Shown here piece after piece: positions 24,366 to 32,137 of a DNA stretch of 64,000 nucleotides. Every line of letters begins with the position of its first letter. Position 1 is the stretch's first letter. The translations under genes and the position numbers were made by a program. The stretch comes from JBBRDU01 sp038203615 (GTDB taxonomy: Bacteria; Verrucomicrobiota; Verrucomicrobiia; Chthoniobacterales; UBA10450), in assembly GCA_038203615.1 (NCBI GenBank), contig JBBRDU010000009.1:1-64000 (forward strand). The letters run 5' to 3'. The notes beneath the pieces are model-generated. The model was not told the origin of the DNA. It saw only the letters and a list, made by a program, of their open reading frames with translations, and ran no database searches.

Positions 24366-25249
24366 AGCTGCGCCGTCTGGGCGAAGACCGGCTCCTGGCC
24401 GAACTGCTGCCCACGCTGGGCCGGGGCCCGGGCGTGATTGCCGGGGCGGGGGATGATTGCGCCGTGGTGCGCGCGCCCCGCGGAAAACTGCTTTTGCTCA
24501 AGTGCGATTGCGTGGTGGAGAAGGTCCATTTCCGAAGCGACACGCCGCCGCGTGCGATTGGATGGAAAGCGATGATGCGGCCGCTGAGTGATTTTGCCGC
24601 CATGTCGGGCACGCCCCAGTTCGCCCTGGTGACGATCATGTTGCCGGTTCAAACGACGAGTGCATGGGTCCGGAAACTTTATGGCGGGCTGACTCGCGCC
24701 GCTTCCAGGTTCGATGTGGCCATCGTCGGCGGCGAAACGAGCGGGACGCCCGGACCTGCCTCGATTTCCGTGTGCGTTTCCGGTTTCGTGGAGGAGAAGA
24801 GATGGGTCGGGCGGGATGGGGGCAAGCCGGGCGACGATCTTTTTGTGACGGGCCTTCTCGGTGGATCGATCCGGGGCAAACATTTGACCTTTGTTCCGCG
24901 CATCCATGAGTCGCGCTGGCTCACGCAGAATTTTTCGATTCACGCCATGATGGATCTGAGTGACGGGATTGGAAGCGATCTGCCTCGTCTGGCCAAGGCG
25001 AGCGGGGTGGGCTTCGAAATAGAGGAGGAGAGATTGCCGCTCTGTCCCGGCGCCAAACCGGCGAACGCGATCTCCGATGGCGAGGACTTCGAGCTTCTCT
25101 TTGCGATTTCGCCGCGCGATAGCGGTAAGCTGCAGGTCCGCTGGCGCAAGAAATTCCCGAAATTACGCCTGACGCGGATTGGGCGGCTCAATCAAAAATT
25201 AAAAATTAAAAATCAGAAATTAGTGGGTGGCTACGTTCACTTCAAATAG
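24362..25249 (+). CDS. thiL: Thiamine-monophosphate kinase
   Basis: The 295-residue protein has the ThiL layout: GEDRLLAELLP, IAGAGDDCAVV, the metal-binding LSDFAAMSGTPQFALVTI, VGGETSGTPGP, VTGLLGGSIRGKH, MMDLSDGIGSDLPRLAKASGVG, and ISDGEDFELLFAI. It phosphorylates TMP to thiamine pyrophosphate. The last 20 residues (LNQKLKIKNQKL onward) are encoded by an A-rich repeat that looks like an intrusion at the gene end, and tsaE starts inside this tail. ATGA overlap with the CPBP gene implies coupled translation. Confidence 0.93.
   Translation: MKLRRLGEDRLLAELLPTLGRGPGVIAGAGDDCAVVRAPRGKLLLLKCDCVVEKVHFRSDTPPRAIGWKAMMRPLSDFAAMSGTPQFALVTIMLPVQTTSAWVRKLYGGLTRAASRFDVAIVGGETSGTPGPASISVCVSGFVEEKRWVGRDGGKPGDDLFVTGLLGGSIRGKHLTFVPRIHESRWLTQNFSIHAMMDLSDGIGSDLPRLAKASGVGFEIEEERLPLCPGAKPANAISDGEDFELLFAISPRDSGKLQVRWRKKFPKLRLTRIGRLNQKLKIKNQKLVGGYVHFK
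25191..25223. repeat. AAATTAAAA-type dispersed repeat inside the thiL 3' end
   Basis: CAAAAATTAAAAATTAAAAA followed by TCAGAAATTAG is strikingly AT-rich in an otherwise GC-rich operon. It forms the terminal codons of thiL and lies just upstream of the GTG start of tsaE. It looks like a mobile short repeat captured as coding sequence. Confidence 0.6.
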
Positions 25250-25640
25250 CGTTTCGGAAACGGAAGCGATCGGACGACAGCTCGCCCAGGAGCTGCGTTT
25301 GGGCGCGATCGTGGCCTTGCAAGGCGAGTTGGGAGCGGGCAAGACTCATCTGACTAAAGGAATCGTGGCCGGTTTGGGATGCTCTGCTCCAGTGACGAGC
25401 CCTACCTTCACCCTCGTGCATGAATATTCCGGCGGCCGGTTGCCCGTGTATCATTTTGATTTCTTTCGTCTGGAAGATGCCCGGTCGGCGGCGCGCCTCG
25501 CGCTCGATGATTATTTTTTCGGAGAGGGCGTTTCGATCATCGAATGGGCGGATCGGTTTCCGGAGTTGATTCCGGAGGAAGCGCGCTGGGTCCGGCTCGC
25601 GCTGACTTCTCCGAGCGCAAGAGCGATTGACGTGTCATGA
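25227..25640 (+). CDS. tsaE: tRNA threonylcarbamoyladenosine biosynthesis ATPase TsaE
   Basis: A 137-residue P-loop protein with Walker A QGELGAGKTHLTKGI (residues 32-46), then SPTFTLVHEY, the family signature YHFDFFRLED, and IIEWADRFPELIP. It supports the TsaB-TsaD complex that makes t6A37 on tRNAs reading ANN codons. Start is GTG 25227, overlapping the thiL end by 23 bp. tsaB follows with a 4-bp overlap, the usual pairing. Confidence 0.93.
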   Translation: MATFTSNSVSETEAIGRQLAQELRLGAIVALQGELGAGKTHLTKGIVAGLGCSAPVTSPTFTLVHEYSGGRLPVYHFDFFRLEDARSAARLALDDYFFGEGVSIIEWADRFPELIPEEARWVRLALTSPSARAIDVS

Positions 25641-26248
25641 AGATCCTGGCGCTCGAACTATCGACGGCTCGCGGCAGCGTGGCCTGGAGGGATGGGGATA
25701 TGATCGAAAAGGAATGGCCTAACGATCGGCAGAATTCGGGAGCTTTCTTCGAGAACGTGAGAGAACTGATTAAAACCGGCGGTCATCCCGAACTGATCGT
25801 GGTGGGTTTGGGCCCCGGCTCCTACGCGGGAGTCCGCATCGCCATCTCAGCCGCCATTGGACTGCAGGCGGCCCGCCCATGCCGTCTGGTTGGTCTGCCC
25901 TCCATCTGTGCGATGTCCGGTGAAGCGTCGGCCTATTACGCGCTGGGCGATGCGCGTCGCCAAACGTTTTTCCTCGCGCGGATCGAGGATCGTTCGCTCG
26001 CAGGCGAGCCCGAGCTACTGAGCGAAACTGAGTTGCGGGCCCGACTGGAAGATGCCGGATCGCTGCCGATTCTTTCCTCCGACCATTTGTCCCAGTTCGC
26101 CCAGGTGCGATTAGAATTTCCGTCCGCCGCGCGATTGGCGCGACTGGCCCGGGATTCGAACCGCAGCTTGGCAGAGCCGCCCCTTCAGCCGATGTATCTG
26201 CGCGAACCGCACATCACCATGCCGAGAAAGAGCATTTATCCTTCATGA
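25637..26248 (+). CDS. tsaB: tRNA threonylcarbamoyladenosine biosynthesis protein TsaB
   Basis: A 203-residue ASKHA-fold protein: MKILALELSTARGSVAW at the N-terminus, VVGLGPGSYAGVRIAISAAIGLQAA in the centre, and YYALGDARRQTFFLA. It is the TsaD partner needed for t6A37 formation. The C-terminal half is shortened and less conserved, as common in this protein. It overlaps tsaE and alr by 4 bp each. The tsaD gene is not in the window. Confidence 0.92.
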   Translation: MKILALELSTARGSVAWRDGDMIEKEWPNDRQNSGAFFENVRELIKTGGHPELIVVGLGPGSYAGVRIAISAAIGLQAARPCRLVGLPSICAMSGEASAYYALGDARRQTFFLARIEDRSLAGEPELLSETELRARLEDAGSLPILSSDHLSQFAQVRLEFPSAARLARLARDSNRSLAEPPLQPMYLREPHITMPRKSIYPS

Positions 26249-27348
26249 GTACGGAGACTTATCGTTGCTGGGCGGAGATCGATCGCGCGGCCTTGCGGCA
26301 CAACGCAAAGATGGTACGGGCCCGGGTCGGATCGGCCGAGCTTCTGGCCGTGGTGAAGGCGAACGCCTACGGACATGGCATGGTCGGTGTGGCGCAGGCT
26401 CTGACGGATGACGCGCGCTTGTTTGGCGTGGCCAACCTGGAGGAGGCGGTCACCCTTCGCGGAGAGTTGGATCATCCGGTCGTCATTCTCGGTCCGGCCC
26501 TGCCGCAGGAGCGAGCGGCCATTGTTGAGGGGCAATTCATTCCCTCCATTTCCACTCTGGTCGAGGCGCAGGAATTCGATCGCCTGACGCGGCACGGGCC
26601 TTTGCCGGTGTGCTTCGTGGTGGATACCGGGATGGGTCGAATGGGTACGCCGGAGGCGCAGGCTCTTGAGGTGTTCCGCCAGGTCGCGGCTCTGCCCAAT
26701 CTGCGCCTGCACAGCGTCTCGACGCACTTGCCCGTTTCCAACGAAGATGAACGTTACACACGCGACGAGTTGGCAAGGTTCGCGCAACTCCTGCAACGGT
26801 TTCGCCAGGAGGTGCCGGGCGATTACAAGGTCCATTCCCTGCCCAGTGCGGGCGTGTTGGCTTACGCCGATCCGAGTTTCGATTTCGTGCGCGCCGGCAT
26901 CATGCTCTACGGCATCTCGCCTCTGGATGAGTTTCAAAATATTTTACGCCCGGTCATGACCTGGAAAACACACATTGGTCTGATCCGTGACATGCCCAAG
27001 GGCAGTTCCATCAGCTATGGACGCACCTTCGTCACGCCCAAGGCGATGAAAGTGGCCACGCTCAGCGCCGGATATGCGGATGGGTATCCGCGGCATCTCT
27101 CCAATCGCGACGCCGCCGTGCTGGTGCGCGGTCAACGTTGTCCGCTGCTCGGACGCGTCACGATGGATCTGATGATGATTGACGTGTCCGAAGTGAAGGG
27201 GGCGGAAGCAGGGGACGAGGTAGTGTTGATGGGGAGACAGGGAGAGGCGGAGATAGCCTGCGCGGAACTGGCGGAGCGGGCCAACACCATCACGTGGGAG
27301 ATCACCACGCGCATCGGCCAACGGGTCCGACGTGTCTTCGTTTCCTAG
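26245..27348 (+). CDS. alr: Alanine racemase
   Basis: A 367-residue fold-III PLP enzyme. The PLP lysine is in LAVVKANAYGHG (Lys38), and the opposite-face catalytic tyrosine is in SAGYADGYPRHL (Tyr277). Other signatures are VDTGMGRMG, LPSAGVLAYADPSFDFVRAGIMLYGISP, and RCPLLGRVTMDLMMIDVS. It makes D-alanine for peptidoglycan. It is the last gene of the sppA-alr set. Confidence 0.95.
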   Translation: MSTETYRCWAEIDRAALRHNAKMVRARVGSAELLAVVKANAYGHGMVGVAQALTDDARLFGVANLEEAVTLRGELDHPVVILGPALPQERAAIVEGQFIPSISTLVEAQEFDRLTRHGPLPVCFVVDTGMGRMGTPEAQALEVFRQVAALPNLRLHSVSTHLPVSNEDERYTRDELARFAQLLQRFRQEVPGDYKVHSLPSAGVLAYADPSFDFVRAGIMLYGISPLDEFQNILRPVMTWKTHIGLIRDMPKGSSISYGRTFVTPKAMKVATLSAGYADGYPRHLSNRDAAVLVRGQRCPLLGRVTMDLMMIDVSEVKGAEAGDEVVLMGRQGEAEIACAELAERANTITWEITTRIGQRVRRVFVS

Positions 27349-27415
27349 TTGTGACTCTCAAAAGGGGATTCGCGCGACCGGAGCAGAGAGCATGCGGCGG
27401 GTGTGGCATCGTGCT

Positions 27416-27581
27416 TGTCATTCCGACTCGGCGGGGTCACGACGGGGCGGAGTGCTGACCTCCCATTCGCGCTGGGCGTCACGCCTTGGTGACTGGTGTA
27501 ATCTTGGCGCTGTGGGTGGGATCCTTCGCCCCCGCCTTGGCGGGGCTGGCTCCCAACCACGGCGGGCAGGCAGGATGACAA
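27416..27581. repeat. TGTCATTCC-type dispersed inverted repeat
   Basis: The stretch between alr and the RelE-like gene has no convincing gene. It begins TGTCATTCCGACTCGGCGGG and ends GGCAGGATGACAA, with CCCCCGCCTTGGCGGGG inside. A clearer copy of the same type is at 56764-56849 between pheT and pheS. Confidence 0.6.
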
Positions 27582-27696
27582 TTGTGAGGAACCTTGCCTT
27601 GAACCGCGACCTCTTGAGATTCGACGCGCAAGGTGTTTTTGGCCGGAGGGTTTACGGAGTTGGCAGTGGCGGGCAGCGCGGTTAGTCTGACGGGTC

Positions 27697-28059
27697 ATGT
27701 TTCAGATCATTTTCAATGAACTGAGCGCAGCGGAAATATCGGCGTTGCCGAAGGCGCTTCAGCTTGAGCTGCTGGCCGAGTTTCAGATTTTGCCGGAGGA
27801 TTTGGACCGGTTGGACTCGAAACGATTTGGCGTGATCGAGCGGGAAGGCAAAAAGCTCTATCGCTACCGCGCGAAAGATTACCGGATCTACTTCGACAAA
27901 AGAGCGGAAGGGATCACGATCCATCGCGTCCTGCACAAGAACACGCTGCGTGATTTTCTTTTCCGCAGCAAACTTCCGGTGGCAGAAGACGCGCAATTGG
28001 GGGAGACGCGCGAGTTTTGGAAATTGATCGAGCAGGGTGAGCGGACGCGGAAAGCGTAA
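27697..28059 (+). CDS. RelE/ParE-like toxin-type protein, orphan
   Basis: A 120-residue small protein with the RelE-like end of sheet motif KKLYRYRAKDYRIYFDKRAEGITIHRVLHKNTLRDFLFR, containing the Arg/Tyr-rich core of mRNA-interferase-type toxins. The N-terminal half (ISALPKALQLELLAEFQIL) is helical. No antitoxin gene can be seen on either side: the upstream 350 bp and downstream 290 bp hold only repeats. It could be a solitary, immobilised or chromosomally adopted toxin-fold protein. Confidence 0.65.
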   Translation: MFQIIFNELSAAEISALPKALQLELLAEFQILPEDLDRLDSKRFGVIEREGKKLYRYRAKDYRIYFDKRAEGITIHRVLHKNTLRDFLFRSKLPVAEDAQLGETREFWKLIEQGERTRKA

Positions 28060-28173
28060 GCCACTCCCCAGAATGGAGAGGCGGCCGGGCCGGCTGCGAA
28101 CCAACGTGCGATTCGCTTGCGGTAAGCTTGGCCCTCACCTCCCGCCTAGGTCAAGGCTACGGCGTGGCAGGTA

Positions 28174-28310
28174 ATCCTCTTCCGGTGGGAAGAGGAAGAA
28201 GATTTTGCGGAATCGCTTTGGGGTGGTGCTAGACGAGGATGCCTCGCTTGGGCGCCGGGGGCAGTGGCCCAATGGCAATCGGTTTCTTCTTCTTCCCCCG
28301 GAGAAGATTG
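28174..28310. repeat. Imperfect inverted repeat in the gap before rpsR
   Basis: TCTTCCGGTGGGAAGAGGAA on the left and TTCTTCTTCCCCCGGAGAAG on the right are inverted copies separated by about 70 bp. Nothing coding is apparent in 28060-28352. It lies between convergent transcription units (RelE-like gene and rpsR). Confidence 0.5.
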
Positions 28311-28352
28311 AGATGAGGGGGGTGGAAAGCGGACGACACGCCCGCCCCTCCA

Positions 28353-28592
28353 TTACTTCATTAACAGGACTGACCGGCTCCGCTTGATTTCGCGCGTGAT
28401 TCTTCGGTGCAAATGGGCGGGCATCCCGGTGACGCGACGCGGCAGAATTTTGCCGCTCTCGGTCACGAATTTCTTCAGAAGATCGGGATTCTTATAATCG
28501 ATCGCCTCGAGCGAGATATCGATGCGACGGCGCGGCATCGTGCGATTGGCGCGACGGAAAGCGGAACGGCGTTTGGCGGTTTTTGGTTGCAT
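28353..28592 (-). CDS. rpsR: 30S ribosomal protein S18
   Basis: A 79-residue basic protein with the S18 core: IDYKNPDLLKKFVTESGKILPRRVTGMPAHLHRRITREIKRSRSVLLM. It binds the platform of the 30S subunit next to S6. It is not accompanied by rpsF or rplI here. Instead it follows rpmG by 6 bp, an arrangement also seen in other phyla. The N-terminal KTAKRRSAFRRANRTM extension is within normal variation. Confidence 0.95.
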   Translation of the reverse strand: MQPKTAKRRSAFRRANRTMPRRRIDISLEAIDYKNPDLLKKFVTESGKILPRRVTGMPAHLHRRITREIKRSRSVLLMK

Positions 28593-28598
28593 GGCTGG

Positions 28599-28772
28599 TT
28601 ACTTCGTTTCGCGATGCAAGGTGTGCTTGCGCAAAAACGGGTTGTATTTCTTTTTCTCCAAACGGTTGGGCGTTTGCGGGCTTTTCTTGTTCCGCTTGCT
28701 CATGTAACGAGAAACCGGTTTCCCGAGAGCCTTGGCCTCGGTGCATTCGAGCGTGATAATTTCCTGCGCCAT
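28599..28772 (-). CDS. rpmG: 50S ribosomal protein L33 (zinc-free type)
   Basis: A 57-residue frame reads MAQEIITLECTEAKALGKPV followed by SRYMSKRNKKSPQTPNRLEK, KKYNPFLRKHTLHRETK. The RLEKKKYNPFLRKHTLHRE end is diagnostic of L33. Only one cysteine (TLEC) is present, so the two CxxC zinc pairs of the C+ form are absent and this is the zinc-independent form. It is placed between the DksA-like gene and rpsR on the same strand with gaps of 2 and 6 bp. Confidence 0.93.
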   Translation of the reverse strand: MAQEIITLECTEAKALGKPVSRYMSKRNKKSPQTPNRLEKKKYNPFLRKHTLHRETK

Positions 28773-28774
28773 AA

Positions 28775-29464
28775 CTATTCCTTTGATTCCTGGGCCGGCG
28801 CTTCTTCCTCTTCGCCGTCGCCACCTTCGTCATCGGTTAAACCGAAGAGGGATGTGACGGATTGGCGGACGCGGGAAGCCTTGCTCTGTTTCTCGAGCTG
28901 CGACTGGCATTCGACGGTGAAGCGGGCAAAGGGAATGGCTTCGAGACGCATGCGCGGGATGTGTTTCCCCGACATCTCGCAAACGCCGTAGGTGCCGAGC
29001 TCGATGCGCTTGAGGGCCTGGTCGATTTCGTAAAGGGCGTCCTGTTCCTGCGACAGCAGGCTCAGGGCAAAGTCACGGTCATACGCGTCCGAGCCGGCAT
29101 CGGCCTGGTGCATGCCAAAAGCGGAAGCTTCGCTGCCTTCGGCGCGCGACCGCAAAGTGTCCTGGGCGACGCCGGTCATGGAATCGACCATGGCATCGCG
29201 GAGATAAAGGAGCTTCTCTTTCTGCTGACGGGTAAAGGGGTCGAGCTTACGTTCTTTGTGATTGCGACCCAGTAGCGAGAGAGTGTCGGACGCGTGGTTG
29301 CTTCCCTTTTTCAGAGCGGAAGAATTTTTCGGACGGCTGGCTTTTCCAGAGGTCTTTACGGTCTTTTTAGGAGTCGCGCTAGCAGCAGAGGACTTGCGCG
29401 CCACCTTCGCCTTGGGCGCGGCCGACTTTTTGGGAGAAGCCTTCTTTTTGGGTGACTTGGGCAT
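28775..29464 (-). CDS. TraR/DksA-family protein with histone H1-like N-terminus and degenerate zinc finger
   Basis: Residues 1-55 are Lys/Ala/Ser/Pro-rich (KKASPKKSAAPKAK), like eukaryotic H1 tails. Residues 70-205 are the DksA-type coiled coil and finger: LDPFTRQQKEKLLYLRDAMVDSM, DFALSLLSQEQDALYEIDQALKRIELGTYGVCEMSGKHI, RLEAIPFARFTVECQ. In the finger the second cysteine is Ser and the third is Thr, so only two of four zinc ligands remain. The C-terminus is strongly acidic. DksA-type proteins bind the RNA polymerase secondary channel, and the H1-like tail suggests DNA or RNA contact. It leads the rpmG-rpsR unit. Confidence 0.85.
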   Translation of the reverse strand: MPKSPKKKASPKKSAAPKAKVARKSSAASATPKKTVKTSGKASRPKNSSALKKGSNHASDTLSLLGRNHKERKLDPFTRQQKEKLLYLRDAMVDSMTGVAQDTLRSRAEGSEASAFGMHQADAGSDAYDRDFALSLLSQEQDALYEIDQALKRIELGTYGVCEMSGKHIPRMRLEAIPFARFTVECQSQLEKQSKASRVRQSVTSLFGLTDDEGGDGEEEEAPAQESKE

Positions 29465-29589
29465 AATTGAAGAGGCGCCGGCAAAGTCCGGCGCCGAGCG
29501 GAGGCATAATTAAGGACATTTCGCCAAAGTCGCAAGCGGAGATTTCCCTGTGCGGAGCCCCTGATTTCGCGTTGTTTATTACGTATTTC

Positions 29590-30384
29590 TCAGGAGCTGG
29601 CGCTGGAGTAATGGCGCAAGGCGAAACGCCAAAAACCCCGGGAGAGAACCGAGATAATGGTCGAGGCCACAACCAGTTGCAACATGAGCCAGCCGGGTTG
29701 GCCCATCGATTTGATGAGGAGCCGCGCCGGAATATTGGCCACGATGATGACCGGAATGATCCAGCCGAAGATGAACCGAAAGAGACTGGGGAAGATGACG
29801 TCGGGATAACGCGCGATGTTCAGGAAATTGAAATAGCCGTAAACGAGACCCTGGGCGCGCACGATCCAAAAGCTGACAGCGGCGAGGCTGAGCATGATGG
29901 AATAGTGCACGGCGATGCCAAAACCGAGCGCGACCAGATAGAGGAAGACGGCGGTAAAACTCGGGACGGCGCCCAGTTTTGAGAGAGAAACGCAAACGAC
30001 GACGGCGCCGACGATCGCGTTGACCACGCTGTCGAGGCTGAACTGCTTGGTCGATACGGCGAACTGGCTGTCCATCGGGAGAACGAGAAGAGAATCGAGT
30101 TTTCCGGTGCGGACCAACTCCGGAATGTTCGCCACGTTGACGAAAAAGAACGCCTGGAAAAGCTGCGCGATGATCTGGTGCGTTCCCACGAGCAAGACCA
30201 CCTCCCACTTGGTCCAATCGCCGATGCGGCTGACGTTGCCGAAGATGATGCTGAAAAAAACGATCTGCCCGCAGAACCAAAGCACCTCCACCAGCATCCA
30301 GAGGAGGAAGTTCGCTTTAAAACTCAGCTCGCGGATGAGGGAGTTCCGCAGGATGATGGAGTAGATTTCGATGTAACGCCGCAC
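29590..30384 (-). CDS. ABC-2 type permease (ABC2_membrane_6-like)
   Basis: A 264-residue membrane protein with six hydrophobic segments. The N-terminus IEIYSIILRNSLIRELSFKANFLLW and the motif VRTGKLDSLLVLPMDSQFAVSTKQF correspond to the PF06182-type permeases, which act as heterodimers with a second similar subunit. That partner is probably the 268-residue permease at 31037-31843 on the same strand. No ATP-binding subunit is in the window between or beside them. The substrate is unknown. Confidence 0.85.
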   Translation of the reverse strand: MRRYIEIYSIILRNSLIRELSFKANFLLWMLVEVLWFCGQIVFFSIIFGNVSRIGDWTKWEVVLLVGTHQIIAQLFQAFFFVNVANIPELVRTGKLDSLLVLPMDSQFAVSTKQFSLDSVVNAIVGAVVVCVSLSKLGAVPSFTAVFLYLVALGFGIAVHYSIMLSLAAVSFWIVRAQGLVYGYFNFLNIARYPDVIFPSLFRFIFGWIIPVIIVANIPARLLIKSMGQPGWLMLQLVVASTIISVLSRGFWRFALRHYSSASS

Positions 30385-30555
30385 CAGCCTCCCCTGTCAT
30401 TTTACTTGCAGGCGAAGTCAAACGTCACGTGCATGACGGGTTCTTCGGATTCTATCCGGCGGGTGAGGCTTCCCGGTTGGATCCGATCGAGGCGTTGCGC
30501 TACGAATAGCGGACCCCGGCCCTTGACCTTTCAGCGTCCGAACGGAGGCTGAAGA

Positions 30556-30933
30556 ATGGACCCTTTTCAAAACCTGGTGGCCGCAGCGAAGAAAGATATC
30601 ACTGAAATTTCGCCGGAAGAGGCAGCGGCTCAGACGAAAAGCGGAGCGGCCGTGCTCGTGGACGTAAGGGAGAAGGAGGAATGGGAGCAGGGGCATGCGC
30701 AGGGCGCGATGCATCTCAGCCGGGGCACCATTGAAATGGAGATCGGGGAGGAGATTCCGGACCGGACTGCACTGATCATTTGCCATTGTGGTGGTGGCGG
30801 GCGTTCCGCGCTCACGGCCGAGAGCCTCCAGAAAATGGGTTACAAAAATGTGCGGTCGATGGCTGGTGGCTTCAAAGCCTGGAAGGCCGCAGGGTTGCCG
30901 ACGGAAAAGATTAGCAACACTGCGATCGCCTGA
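30556..30933 (+). CDS. Rhodanese-like domain protein
   Basis: A 125-residue single rhodanese domain. VLVDVREKEEWEQGHAQGAMHL is the CH2A-type motif, and the active-site loop is CGGGGRSAL (Cys78 to Arg83) preceded by IICH. The C-terminus MAGGFKAWKAAGLPT is typical. It would transfer sulfane sulfur between thiols in the cytoplasm. It sits on the opposite strand between the two permease genes. Its 5' end faces the first permease gene across about 170 bp of likely divergent promoter. Confidence 0.9.
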   Translation: MDPFQNLVAAAKKDITEISPEEAAAQTKSGAAVLVDVREKEEWEQGHAQGAMHLSRGTIEMEIGEEIPDRTALIICHCGGGGRSALTAESLQKMGYKNVRSMAGGFKAWKAAGLPTEKISNTAIA

Positions 30934-30961
30934 CGCGAGGCGCAGCAATCATCGAGCGAGT

Positions 30962-31026
30962 TGTAGAGGCGGTTGGGTCAACCGCCTGTCTATATAAACG
31001 GGTGCCTGGCACAAGCACCTCTATAA
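30962..31026. repeat. REP-like palindromes with GTAG head
   Basis: TTGTAGAGGCGGTTGGGTCA followed by ACCGCCT forms one hairpin, and GGGTGCCTGGCACAAGCACC followed by TCTATAAC forms the second. It lies between the convergent rhodanese gene and second permease gene. Confidence 0.7.
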
Positions 31027-31036
31027 CGCAGGGGGT

Positions 31037-31843
31037 CTAACCACCGACGGCTTGGTAGTGCCCGAGGCCCTTTCGCCACATCAGATGGGCCGCGGCCCAG
31101 GTCACGAGCAGCCATCCCGCTTGAATGGCCAGTGCCTGGAACAAGGCCGGCCCGCGCAGGCGATCCGTAAAAATGGCAATCGGACAGAAGAGCTCGTAGT
31201 AAAAGGGCAGCCACTTCATGACGGCCTGGACGCTCTCCGGCATGATGTCGATGGGAAACATTTGTCCGCCCAGAAAATATTCGAATGAGTAAACGATGAA
31301 AACGACGGTGGAGATTTCCAGAATCCAGAACGCCATCATGGCCAGCGAGTAAGTGATGAAGAACTGCATGAACGCCGCCATCAACAGGGAGAGACAGGCA
31401 TAGAAGTAGATCAGGGCGTGTTCGGGCAGGACGATGTAGTGCCGGAAATAAAGAAAAATGAGCGCGATAGGCGGCAGCGTCACGACGGTGTAAACAAGCC
31501 TGCCACTCAGAAAGATGCTGAACCGGTAACCAAGATAGCTCAGCGGTTTGGTCAGAAACGAGTTGATCTGCCCTTCCCGAATGTCGGATGCAATCTGCCA
31601 TTCGTCTTCCGTAGGCGTGACGAGATTGCTCACCAGAATCATTAGCAGATAGTAATAAATCATCGACCCGTAGTCGTAGCCGTGCAGGCCGCCGCCGCTC
31701 TCCTTGAAGACGGCGCGCCAGAGAAACACCGTGCCGGCCAGCGGGATTAATCCGAACAAGGCGCGCAGGAAATAATTCCAGCGGTACACAAATGTGTTCT
31801 GCAACCCGATATTAAAGACGGAAAGATATTTGGCGATTCTCAT
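31037..31843 (-). CDS. ABC-2 type permease, second subunit
   Basis: A 268-residue six-helix membrane protein of the PF06182 group. It has FVYRWNYFLRALFGLIPLAG, SDIREGQINSFLTKPLSYLGYRF (the counterpart of the VRTGKLDSLLVLP motif of its partner) and ESVQAVMKWLPFYYELFCPIAIF. It is the probable heterodimer partner of the 29590-30384 protein. The ATPase subunit is absent from this neighbourhood. Four base pairs separate it from the DUF2238 remnant upstream, so it is part of the pdxA transcription unit. Confidence 0.85.
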   Translation of the reverse strand: MRIAKYLSVFNIGLQNTFVYRWNYFLRALFGLIPLAGTVFLWRAVFKESGGGLHGYDYGSMIYYYLLMILVSNLVTPTEDEWQIASDIREGQINSFLTKPLSYLGYRFSIFLSGRLVYTVVTLPPIALIFLYFRHYIVLPEHALIYFYACLSLLMAAFMQFFITYSLAMMAFWILEISTVVFIVYSFEYFLGGQMFPIDIMPESVQAVMKWLPFYYELFCPIAIFTDRLRGPALFQALAIQAGWLLVTWAAAHLMWRKGLGHYQAVGG

Positions 31844-31846
31844 GCG

Positions 31847-32137
31847 CTAACTGGGAGAGGTCAGGCGGGTCATGGTCCGGTCCTGGATGCGGCTGAAGAA
31901 AAGAAGGGCGCAGGTGGCGCCGATCAAGGCCATGAACATGTCCTCCTGTGTGTCGCAAACATCGCCCTGCGTGCCGAGGAATGCAGTCGAAGCGGTGGCC
32001 AGAATGATCAAGCCAACCACGCCGGGGAAAACCTCGAGATACCAGGTAAAGCGGTCGTATGGTTGCCACCCCGACCAGGCGAAAACCGACGCCACGATCG
32101 CGAACAGCAGAAGATGTGAGCGGGCGACGCGCTTCAT
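31847..32137 (-). CDS. Internally deleted DUF2238 (YjdF-like) membrane protein
   Basis: The 96-residue protein joins the two ends of a DUF2238 protein. WSGWQPYDRFTWYLEVFPGVVGLIILATA is the family N-terminus, and STAFLGTQGDVCDTQEDMFMALIGATCALLFFSRIQDR is the family C-terminus. The middle, about 100-110 residues in full-length members with several transmembrane helices and the HxxxG region, is missing in frame. It overlaps pdxA by 4 bp and precedes the second permease by 4 bp, so translation may be maintained although the original function is probably lost. Confidence 0.75.
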   Translation of the reverse strand: MKRVARSHLLLFAIVASVFAWSGWQPYDRFTWYLEVFPGVVGLIILATASTAFLGTQGDVCDTQEDMFMALIGATCALLFFSRIQDRTMTRLTSPS

